Positions 9,101 to 21,100 of a DNA stretch of 26,053 nucleotides are shown in pieces. The position numbers and the translations under genes are program-made. Origin of the DNA: Elysia marginata (taxonomy: Eukaryota; Mollusca; Gastropoda; Plakobranchidae); contig BMAT01012720.1 in NCBI GenBank assembly GCA_019649035.1, forward strand, positions 17,820 through 43,872, given 5' to 3'. Below the pieces are notes generated by a model that was not told where the DNA came from, did no database searches, and saw nothing but the letters and a program-made list of their open reading frames with translations. The stretch's first letter is position 1; every line of letters begins with the position of its first letter.

Positions 9101-12100
9101 AGCCAGTCCATACATAACATTGGTCAACATTTTAACCCTTCATGATAAGTAAAATTTTTAATTTTTACTCTCATATTAAATTTTGTGATTGTTGATTTAG
9201 TTAAATTTAAGAATGTTGTTGCAAATTTAGAATTTGATAAAATAAAAAAAAAATAATAGATAAAAAGCAAGCTATTCAAACAGCCTTCAGATTTTTGTTT
9301 TGAATTGTCAAAGATGCTAAAAATTATACATAGTAAAACGTCAGCAAATGGATCTAATCTACGGAAGTCCCTTTTTGTTTTCCGCAGCTACCAGTTTCTG
9401 CTGACGGAGGTATGTGATGTGTGGCGAGCGTTTTCCCTCCCCATCCTTGAGCCGCTCACCCCACACAGGCTGCGCAGGATCATTGAGGTCACCCTTGGCT
9501 GCTTATTTGCAGCTGTGTCTGTAGCCACCGCAGACTCCGTGGTCAATGCAGTGAAACCCTCGGGCCCGTCGCAAGCCTCTGGCGCTAAAGATGAGGAGAT
9601 GGATAGTCAGGGTCATACAGTTGTACAAAAGACGGTAAGTGCCTGAATAGCTTACCTTACTGTGTGTAGGCTGTAGCAGCATCACAAAATCAGTCATAAA
9701 AAATGTTTGCGGTGTTTATTGAAAAACCAAAAAAATTATGGCTGGACCTATTTCAACTTGAGAATTAATTGGCATTTTATTTATATCTCTAAATAACATG
9801 AACTCTTCGTATGCATTTTTCCTCCTATTCTGAAAGAATAGTTCTCACTGATCCCCTGTCTTCCAAATGCAATGACTCAAGTCATAATGATAATCAGGCT
9901 CCACTATTTATCCTTTCAAAGGATTAATAGTGCTTTGAACAGCAAACATACTACGTTTTTTTTTGTTGTTATGTTTACCACAGGTACATGTATTCCAGAA
10001 CTAATTTGTTTTCTAATTTTGCAGCTGGAGATATTCAACTGGGTATCAGCAGCTATAAAGACATCTACCAGGGCTGGCGGTAGCGTGGCCCAAAACTTGA
10101 ATTTGTTGGCTGCATGGGAGAGCCTCGAGGGCCTGCAGGGCATCCTTGCTCTCACCCCAGCCGTCATTCTTGAGAGAAAGGAAGTGAAAGCAAAGGGAGC
10201 AGGTTCTGAACAGAAGAAAGAGCAGCAAGGCGCTGCCTCATCGTCAACCACCCCTGCGTTAGGAAGACCACCCTCTGGCAAAGGGTATGTTGTGTTTTGT
10301 TTTCCAATTATTCTGTTGAAACTGTTAGTGATCTGAGATACCTTTCGGACTTCTAAAGCAATGTCTTCATTTCGCCTCCAATAGCAATAGCTTCACGTTA
10401 CCTTCAAAAGCAATACTTTACTTCTTAATACCCTTAATTTAATAGTTAAATATATTTTCTATGTATTTTTATTCATCCACCTATCTGTCTGACAAATTTA
10501 TGTTATTTTTTTATTAGCCTAACAAAAACTTTTTCTTCCATAGATCTCACCCATTTTTGAGCGTTACTGCCGTAGCCCTGGCAACAAATGCTATTCAGCT
10601 GTTGGTTCCACTGCTAGAAGATTTGAATATTGAAGGGGCAGAAGAAACAGTGACGGTAAGGTTTACTCTGACAACCCTTAGATTTTTGCATCTCCTACCA
10701 GATCACAATCAACAAGAACACAAGAGTCAATGATGTCGTGATGGTTACTCTATGTTTAGGAACTGAGCCCTGTGACCAATACTGGCCTTGGAAAGGACAT
10801 CCTCGTGCTGAAAATCTGTATATAGTGTTTTGATGGTTGTTCTGTTTTATTAAATATTTAACTGAAACGTCAAAATTTGGAGCGCACCTATCCTTCATGA
10901 TACTCGCAACAACTGGGTTTTTTTTTTTTTTTTAAGATTAAGCAAAAAGCTGTACATGTGGATCAGATTTGACCCTGCTTGTAGGGATGGGGGTTGATAA
11001 TTATTCTTATCTATTTAACTTAAGCTTTTAACTTTATAACTGTTACTTGGCCCGGTTATATATTTTTTTAATAATTATGTTTTTTAGGTCACAATCAGCA
11101 GTAACACAAGAGTTAAAGTTGTTTCAATGGTTTTTCTTATGTTTAGAAACTGGGCCCTGCTGCTACCAATACTGGCCTTGGAGTGGACATCCTAGACAAC
11201 CTCTCAGCCTGGGGAAGGGTGAAGGCTTTGTTCCAGACAGTTACCGTTCCTGATCTGGTCATCCAACTCATGTCAACGGCTTTTAAAAAGGTATCTGGGG
11301 CTTGGTGGCAAGTCTTTTGGCTTATCTTCTGGAAGATAATGATAACAACAACAACAACAACAAGAGACTTGTATAGAGCACAAAATCCTCAAGAAAATGC
11401 TCTGAAGCATTGAAAAATAACTGTACGGACTCAATACAAGCTTAGACTGTCCTGCAAACATAATAACATTACAAAACCCATTAGTATGGTAAACATTAAC
11501 AAGTATTTATACCATTTGAAATCTGAAAAAAGTAAGACGCAGACTAATGGTGTGCTGCAGTAAAAAGCCTTGTTTTTAAGTGTTTTTTGTAGTCCTCAAT
11601 TTTTTCATTCATTATCACTTCTTTATCTAAATTATTCCAGACCAGAGTTTTAAAGGTGTGAATGATTGTATGTTTGTGTTCAGAATATCTTCTCTCTTTT
11701 ATTTGAGTATTTGCTGCAATTAAGATGTTGCTTTACCAATGGAACGTTGTTACCCGAATGAAAATACTTATAATTAAAAAACCCACAGATGTGAAGTGTC
11801 TAGAAGTTTCATTTTTTTTAAACTTGCTGCTATATAAATATATTTTATCATTTTTATTTCTATTATTGTTATCTTTTAGTTTTGATTCAGGTTCTGGACA
11901 TTATCTGTAGAGTATTTCCTTGTTGCTGCTGTTTTTTTTTTATTGTTGCCGTTTCTATACTGGGTGAAAATTTTTACAGAGTCGTCCTTCTTTAGTCTTC
12001 AAGCTAAAGTAAATGTGTTTGATTTATTTGCAAGTTATTTTTTTTATCACCTGCCCAGGCTGTCTATCTTAAGAGGCTTAAGCAGGGCTCAGACTCACAG

Positions 12101-15100
12101 GAAACCATCAGTAGCAGCAGCACCTCGGACTCAAACACTTTTTATGAGGACGACTTCAGCACTTCGGAGGGAAGCAGTGAGGGTAACATTTCTGAGTTGT
12201 TTTTTCTTTGTTCGGTAATCAGCACCATTTGAAGATTTTGTGTGAAGTATTCATAATTTTTCTTTTCAAATGACTCAGTTTTATTTACTATTCTTGATCC
12301 AATCCATCTTATCATCCATAGAATTTTAAAAGCTTTCTACTTTCACTAAAAACAAAAAGAAAATTAAGCTACTTTTAAAAGACTCTTACCATAGATCGAT
12401 TGAAATCACACCATTGCCTATTGTTGTAAATTTATCTTAAAAATCCTGATCATTAAAAAAAAGAAATTAAAAATCAAACTATTAAGTCTGTTCCTGAAGA
12501 TGCAAGACAAAATTTTGTGCTGAAGTTTTGAAAAAATATTTGTCTTCTTCAACATACAACATCACAGCCTTATTTGTGTCCTAATTACTTTCTTCCTTTG
12601 CTCTCACTAATTTTTCAGACGATGATTCTGAGCCGATTTTGGGTCAGTGGCTAGAAGAAGCCTTATCTCCGTATGATTCCAGCACCACCACGCCTCCGCC
12701 ACCTCAACGCCCAAAGGTGGAAAGTGTCGGTGGAGGAGAGTCTAAGAGACAAAGAGAAGCCAGTGTTGGTAGCGGTGGTCCTAGTTTTGTCCCAGACAAG
12801 ATGGAGCCTGAAGGGGTATGAGGAACGAGTTAACTATCCACGTCTTTTGACTAATTTTTTTTTTTAATATTGTTAATGCAAAGCAGCAGTATAAGAGACA
12901 TTGTTATGGAGGAGAGGAAGGAGAGAAAGGTAATTGTTATGTAGAACATTCAATCTTGCTGCATTATTGTTGGTTGTTTGAAATTAATTGTTATTACATT
13001 TACATCAGAGAAATACAGGGGTTTGTGTGTGATGGTCATGATAAAAGAAGCAAGGTAGGCATAAATGTTTGCCTTTCTTTTTTTTCTCTCTCTCTCTGTC
13101 CCTACTCCTTGATACACAGTCAATTGAAACAAAAGTATTTGATGTGTTTTTCAGTTCACCAGCCTTGTGAGCAGTGTCATCAACTTCTTCAACGTGTACC
13201 TGCTCACTTCACGTAATGCCAACATCAGTGCCATCTCAAGGTAGGCTTTTAAAACAGATTACAGCAAAGTCTCAGAGCTGCCAACCAATACCTTTTTCAT
13301 TCAATTTTCAGTATTTTAGGACCAGAATGGCTAGAGTGATGACGCCAAACCTAAAATACTGGAAATATAAAATACCCGTGATCCGTAAAATAAGAGGGAA
13401 ATTATCAAGTCTGTAGTATGGGGAGATCTTTTTCAAAATGTAATAGGACAACTTTTTCCAATCCAGAGTATATCTGTTGTATCTGAAATGTCTGAGGATA
13501 GGCTAAAAAATCTTACCACTTAAAAAGAGAAAAAAAGTTTTAGCTGGGTCTTAATGCACTGCCGAAGATGAATGGCCGCGCTCTAAAAAAACATTTTTGT
13601 TTTTGTTTTTGGATGTTAACATTTTACAGTCTACAGAAATCAAAACCATCAGCCATTGTATCTTGTTTCTCTTCAGATCAAGTATTACGCAGGACCATGT
13701 AACAATGATTGCTCAGCTTACAAAAGATTTGGACAAAGAGTGTGCCAGAGTTGACAATGGTAGGTTATGTGTACAAAAGTTTTTCTTTTAATCTATAGAG
13801 CCACTAGCAAGCTCTAAGTGCTATTCATGGGTTCCTCCAGCTGGTCATCACCAACCAAATTACCTTCTCAGCCCACAGAGGGGCAGCAGTCAAAGCACAT
13901 CAAGGCCTTTTACTGCCCATAGCCAGGTACTCATTTAATGCACAAGGGAGGCGTGGAAAAGTGTGTAAAGAGTCTATCTCAAGGACTAAATACAAACAGG
14001 CTAGCAAGGGCTTGAACCACTGACCTTGCGGACTGAAAGCCAAGAGTCTACCTCTAGATAACAACACTACATTACATGTACTATTTCTAAACTATTTCTG
14101 AATACGTTTTAGGACTAGATTGTACTTGCATTGAGCAGATTTTGACATATTGTAATGATGGTGTATAAATGCAATAAATGATCATAACTAAGCTATATTT
14201 ACCACATCAGTTAAACCATGACTCTTTGATTTATTTGATAAAAAAAAAAACCAGTGAAATTGATCCCGGTATTGTACTTCTTGTAGTATGAACATTTTTT
14301 TTTTCAGACAAAGGCTACGCTAGCATTGCCCTGATGCTTGCCAGACTCAACCATAACCTGATCGCCTCGAGCTGCCTGTCCACCCAGCTACAGGTCAGTG
14401 ACTTCACACACCTCAGGTTTTCACCACCACCACGTTCAGTATTGAAACGCTTATGTCATGTCATTTTAAGGGTGGTTTTCAGTTGACTTGATTTTACAAA
14501 AACTAGATATAGATATCGTTGTTTTGCCATGGTGTCAGAGTGTTTGAGGCGAAGAAATAAAATCACAAATGCCCAACAGAAGTAAAAAAAAAACTTTGTT
14601 AGGCATTTTATATACCCATCGAAACTATGCAGAAAGCAAAATAGGTGAAAATGTATACTGGCATTTTAGGAACAAACATGACAGAAAATTTTATAAATAT
14701 AGCAATCTGGGGTCTTATTTTATTTCACATTTAATATGATTTCAGGCTTTTTCTTTTCCTTAGTAGAAGTCTCAGATTTTTTAAATTGTGTTTTTATGAT
14801 ACATGCATGCAGAAGATTTGTGGTTGTCCGGCCATGTTCAGATTACGTTGCAGGGGTCATTTACATCCCTGTCTTTACAAAAATCTTTTTTTTTACCCTA
14901 TAGCATTAGTTCACTATTTTTATGCATATTCTGCAAAATATGCCCTCACAGATTTTTGCAGCCATTGTATGTCATTGTTTTGGTTATATACCTAATAAAT
15001 GGGTTCAGTGGTAACACAATTGGTAGGATCGTTGACCGCTATCAAAGAAATCCTGGGTTCTATCCCCAGTTAGGACAAAATTTTATTTGCTCCCCTGTGT

Positions 15101-18100
15101 CCACCCAGCACTTAACGGGTAGCTTTAAGACTCGACAATAGTAAAGGCGGCGGCAAAAGCAATGGTGAACTACCTCACTGTGCCGTGTGTCTGAAAAATA
15201 AGGACCCTGCTCCTTGCTCCCTTACGCTTGTCTCCAGTATAGGAAACTTTACTTTACTTTTATCTACTTAGTATATTAGGCTGCTTTCCATCCCACCAGG
15301 ACCACTACTTGTGTGTGTTGGGTGTGAACCCATTCAGCGCTGACCCCTGGAATCTGACTGTGTATCCTCGTTCCTTGGCTGTTCTCGTTAGCATCATACT
15401 TCACCGCCAGCAGCAGGAGAGAAGTCAGAGAGGCGGCAGCATCAGCATCAGCTCACGCGCTGCCTCGGCCTCTAACTCTGCTGATAGCGCTGTTATCGGC
15501 GTATGGAACAAATTCCTCAAGCGTCTTCAAGTCACCATAGAGAGCACAGAGACTAAAATTGAGCTCTTGGAAGGTAAGCCTCTTACAGTTCTCATATAGT
15601 GGTAGCAATTTCCCCCTAGAATATGTCATCTTAAGCGATCTGATTGTGAAAGAGATGGTCATATATGTTTTTTGACCAGTCACAGTGAGCCAGATGTCGG
15701 AAACTTGAGTATAAGAAGCGCCTTGTTTTAAAGTAGATTTATACCTCTTTTCCTCTCTATCTGTAATTTTTTAGAATTTCCAATATTGTCTAACAAAACT
15801 TTGGTCAATTCAGGCACGCTTTATTTTAAAAAGCTTGGGAAAATTGATTATTCCAAATATCAAAGCCCCAAAATGTAAAAATTCCAACATTTTATGCTGT
15901 CACTCTACTTTTGAAAAATATTGATTTTTAATTTAATCAAGTTCGTTTTTTCTATTTTCCATTCTTTGCTTTGATTTCTTCCTAGCAAACTGTGAATCAA
16001 AATAAAGTGAATGATTAAGAAAAAGCATTTTTTAAAGTCAGGGTTGTGCAATTTTTTCTCTCCTTTTTTGAAAACATGAAATACAAAACTTATGAATTCT
16101 TTGTGGAGAATCTGATACTACCATAAATATTGTACCTATTTATATAAACATGTATTCAGAAATAATTCCTAACAAAATTTGGATGGTGAGGAACTCAAAA
16201 CACATTTTATATTCATAAAAATATCACCGTTGAAATTGAAAGTTTGGGACATCTAATTAATTAAGACTGATTTGCAGGGCATATGGATTTTTGAATTTCT
16301 AATATTTTTACAACTTTGGAAAATTTATTATAATTACAGTTCTTATAAGGTTTTCTAAATTGGCAAGGTATTTATTTTGTATGCTACATGCATAGTTAAA
16401 ATCTCTTCTTCTTTTTAAAAATGTGATACACTAATTTGATATACACTTATGTAAACTTTCAAACTACCCATGTTTGCTGAGATATTATGTAAAGTGCCTT
16501 GAGCTTTAAGTGAGAGGAGGCGCTATAGAAATATACTTATTAATATTATTATTATTGAATGAATCTGGACCGCCATCAAACAATGTCTCCTCAGACGTCA
16601 ATGTGGAGCATATGCAGGTGCTGATGTTCTTGTTCCACGGACTGAGCTTAAGCCAGAAGAAGCAAATCTTGGTGAAGATATGCCAGATTGTTCAAGAGGT
16701 TGCTCAAATTGAACGCAAGTAAGGAGTTTTATTTCCCTCGCACTAGTTTATAATCCATACTTTCAAGCTAATCTAGGAAATAATGAATGTGCAATTTAAA
16801 GAAAAAAAATTGAATTTTTTTTTCCATCTTGCTTTAGTTTATAATTGTCTACCAGTGTTGACTTTGGAAAACGTAGTTATGAATGTGTGATTTTTTTTCT
16901 CTTCAGTTTTGCAGGAATTTACTAAATGTAAATACACAAAAAATTCTTATGAGAGTTTTACTGAAACGAGGAAAAAATCTTCGTTTTGATATGATGTGAA
17001 ATTCATTTGCAAAGCTTTATATTGGAGTCAAAGAAAATTTTCATTAGCATGGACGTTTTTCTCTCTCTCTTTGTTTTTTTAGTTCTGCTTTTCTTCACAT
17101 CTTTCTTTCATTTTTTTCCAGCGTGATAGAGAAGACAGTCCCCCTTGCGCTGAGCAGGCTAGTGCTGGTGTTTGAGTATCTCCTGCACTATTTCTACGAT
17201 CCGCCAGGGCAGCTTATGGAGCAGGTCAGTACAGAAACTTTCACGTAGATCCCTTGTTTTGACTGTGCTCACATTTTGCCATGACTTTGCCCCAAATGGA
17301 GAAAATCATATTTAAGTGATTGCCAAAGTCTGTTTTTGTGTCATATATGATTGATTATTAAAAATTGGCCAGGCACTTTAAAGAAATTTTTGGATCAGAT
17401 GATGAATATGTTTGTTAAATTTTTGCTTAAGTCGGACATCGGCAAAATTAGCAGGGCTCATGATGACTTGTATCCCGTGGTCTAGGAAATGAATGTGGCT
17501 TTTTTTAAATTTCTAAGAAGGTTTTTATTAAGAGGGAATTTAAACAGGAAGAAAGGGGTTAAAAAAGAAATAACAATAAAATGTTAAATAGTTTGAACAT
17601 TTTCTACACAACATGTTGTCCTTTTTTGATTTCTAAAAACAGGTTTAAAAAAATTTTAATATCTTAAAGAAATTTATGACAAACACTCATTGAAATTCAC
17701 CTAAAAAGAAAAAGATTTTAACTTTTTCTTGAAAAGCCTGTTCAGTTTCCATAAAAAGAGGTCAGTTATATTATATATGTATATCTGTAATACTTTATAT
17801 GAAAGCTTTGAGTTAAAGGTGTATATATCTTCCTATCTTTCTTTACAGGTCCAGCACAATTTGTTCACTTCCCAAACTATCACCTCAGAGAAAGCCTCTC
17901 AATATGGCCCAACAAAGTATTTTTCTTGCCGAGAAGTTGAGGAGAATTACCGCAGAAGTCTGCCTACCTTGGAGACACCAGAAGGTATGACAAATTGGGG
18001 ATTCCTAGTTTTGTATCAATAGTTTTACTATAATTTTAGCTGTCTCCAAATCTTCAGTTTTTCTGGCTTTTCCCAATTTATTTTTTATTTGTTGGAAAAG

Positions 18101-21100
18101 TGGCGTCTATATGGAACTACTGCTCTTTTTCTTTTGTTGAATCATTGCGCAACTTGTGTCTATAAAATTTGTAATAGGTGAAATGCCGTGCTTGGCTCAT
18201 GTATTTTTTTTTTCGTTTACGGAAATCATTTGGTATCCTTTTTTATCTCTGAGACTTTTGAAAAGGCTTTTCTTAAAACGATTATAACAAATGATATCCG
18301 CATATATTGTTGAAAAAAAATCTGTGAAAGCTGCAAAACAAAATCTTTTCATGTTCTTCATATTGAGCTTATGAATTTGTCATCAGTAGTACAGTAGTAT
18401 CTGGTTAAACGCACGGTACTTGGGAGGCTCATATAGCGTCCGTTTATGAGATGCGTGCATTTATAGAAAGTAGTAAAAATTACCAGATCTAGTTACTTCC
18501 CTTTAAATTGAAACAAGAGAAAAAAAACCAAATTGTTTCCCTGGTCCACACAAACTGAAACGGTACAAACAAGAACATCAAGACATGTTGTGTAGTGGTG
18601 TATCCCTTTATGTAAGCTGATTTAGCTTAGCAATTATTGCATTGCAACCAACACAGCCGAGCACAGTCCGGGCCCCTACTGGTTGGGTCGGTGTCAGTAT
18701 AATGTGACCGGCTGAGGCTAAGTCATGGTATCCCCGCTAGTCTCTGGGTGGCAGCCCGTAAATTGTCATTGGGACCCAAGCCCTGAGAGCACCTTTAAAG
18801 TGGAATTAGGCTTGTAAAAATACCCTTCAATCAATCAGCATTGCAACCATCCATCCATTTGTTGACCAAAGAGGGGGGGACCAACAGGGAGGGGAAGGGG
18901 AGAGGCGTGATCGAGCTGAACACTATAAGAGCTATGAAAAGCTAGCCTACTACAGTTTACGTTACCTGTCATTGCGGGATGGGTGAAGTACACGTTGTAT
19001 CATGGTATCGCTTGTTATGCTCTCAGGTCTACACAAACCATCCCCACGCGACAGGCCTTTGTCCACCCTTTACCCTCCATGCCTCCCTATTCACGCCCCT
19101 GCCCCTGAGCCTTCCTAATCCAAAACGTGCAAATATAGCATCATAGTGGTGACAACGAAGGAAGATGAGAATCCCTGCTGAGTGATTCTGGCTTTTTCTG
19201 CACGACTCAGTGGTTGCCTGATCCACTAATTTTTTACCAATTTCATAATTCATAGCGTGTGTTTAGACGATGTTGCGTGTGTTTAGGGTATACCAATCAT
19301 ATAGAAGTAAATCGGTCACAGCGATTGGGCGTTAGTTAAACTGTAGCGTGCATTTATCTGACAGGCGTTTAACCAGATACTACTGTATGTGTTTCACTTT
19401 CTTATGAGATTTCAAAACATTCCCAGCAGGAACCATGAGGCCTCGATTCTACAACCTGTGTCCCCCCGACCCAAACATCCAGGATGCCAGCAAAGTAGAC
19501 GGATTGGTAGGTTGTCCCATTTATAAAATGTATTGTAAGAAATAGCATTTGAGAGAGAGGAAGAAGCCTCGTGAGAAACTCAAATGCAAACACATCGCTG
19601 TAGTTTTAGATTACCAAAAAATTAACTTTATAGCAGTGGCTAGAATTTTAAAGATGCCTTTGTCTAATTTTGTGCATAGAGCTTATTCCATGAGGTTGGT
19701 TTTTGCACCTTTGTGAGTTTGAAACCAACTATATGGTAAGAAAATTTGTTGGGGCGTATCCATATCTTGCTACAGTAGCTGACTTTTCCTGTTCATCACT
19801 TTATTTTGCAGGCGGTGAATGTGCTGCTAGGCAAAGAGTACAAGCTTGACTATGTTCAGCTGTACTCCTCCTGTGTGGGATTGCTCATGGCTGGTTCTCA
19901 GTGTGACAAGACAAAAGAAAAACTTTCCCTTTTGGTAAGCAATAGATTTCTGTTGCTTTGTTCTTTCACCCGTCACACCTTTTTCTCCAATACACGCAAA
20001 ATAAAGGCTTTGATTAAATATCTCTGTACAGACCCAATATTCCTACAGGTAAGACAAACCCCCCCCTCCTAAAAAAGACACCCCCTCCCAGAAAATGCTG
20101 ATTATTCTATCTCTATGAAAAATAGTGCTGAACATACCTTTTGTTGTCTTTGTTGAGTTCTTTAATACTGGAACTTATGTTTTCAATGCTATATATCACA
20201 TGTAGTTTGATATTGCATGGAGTGTCATTGTACATTTACTTTTAACCACTATGCACTGTTCTTTTCTTGTTTGTTTTTTTTTTTCAATAATTTTATTCAC
20301 TGTCACTGTCCTTCATAATGGCTTTGTAAGTGCTTCAAGTCAATATCATTTTATGTGCCAGAATCTCTGAGCACTGGTAGATGGTCATATAGATTTTCTA
20401 TCCCTGAGGACGGATTTTTTATCACTCTTTTATTTATTTTCGATTTTGGGCAGTGGTAGGTTTAATCCACAAGAAACAGCTCTATGTTTAAAATTTGTTT
20501 CTGCAGGATGCCTCAGCCATGCACTACCATTTCTTGCTTCTGTGGCGGTTGTTGTCATGTTTGCCACCGTCTGTGGACTACATTCGTATGCTGGGCACCT
20601 CGGATCTGAACATGGGACGGGCCTTTGTCCTCCACACGCTGCGCTGGGCTCCACGTCTTGGTCACAAGACATATACTTCTTGGATACAGGTGCGCAACTT
20701 GTGATGCAGATATTTTTTAACACTTTCCCTGTTTAATAATATGATTGTCAAATTTTTAAAAATAGTGTCTATGTGCCCATTTTCTCAAATTATCAAAATT
20801 GTACTATAAGAGTTTATTGATAGTTTCAGTAAAGTACATATTTTTATTTTAATTTCTCAAATTTCACAGGCCCAGGTTGAATTATTTACACTATCTATAG
20901 GCAGTTCAGTAAAAAACGCATTTTACTTCTAGCCAAAGAATAGAAAGGACTCTTCTATTTGCTTGCCAGTCATAATTTTTTAATATTTTTTTTTCAGTCC
21001 CGAATAACATTGTTTTATTGTAGAAATTGAAATCATTTGACATCCCTGCATTATTTAGGCCTTTGTTTCTTCTTCATCTTCCTGTATAGGATTGTTTGGT

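Noticed and set aside
9916..10281. 121-codon - strand frame
   Set aside because: Antisense shadow of UBR4 exon 8; the + strand reading matches the family and has proper splice sites.
14998..15070. Possible functional tRNA gene
   Set aside because: The A and B boxes are present, but the cloverleaf arms do not pair well and the sequence continues into a SINE body and tail.
14786..15141. + strand frames of 69 and 112 codons in intron 15
   Set aside because: They run into a tRNA-derived SINE with clear A and B boxes and have no protein-like motifs.
19029..19253. 74-codon - strand frame inside the DNA transposon, as a transposase remnant
   Set aside because: It has no helix-turn-helix or DD(E/D) motif and is too short; the element appears non-autonomous.
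20430..20736. Two long frames, one on each strand, over UBR4 exon 22
   Set aside because: They are out-of-frame readings of a GC-rich exon; the frame starting GAT at 20507 matches UBR4 across all 61 codons.
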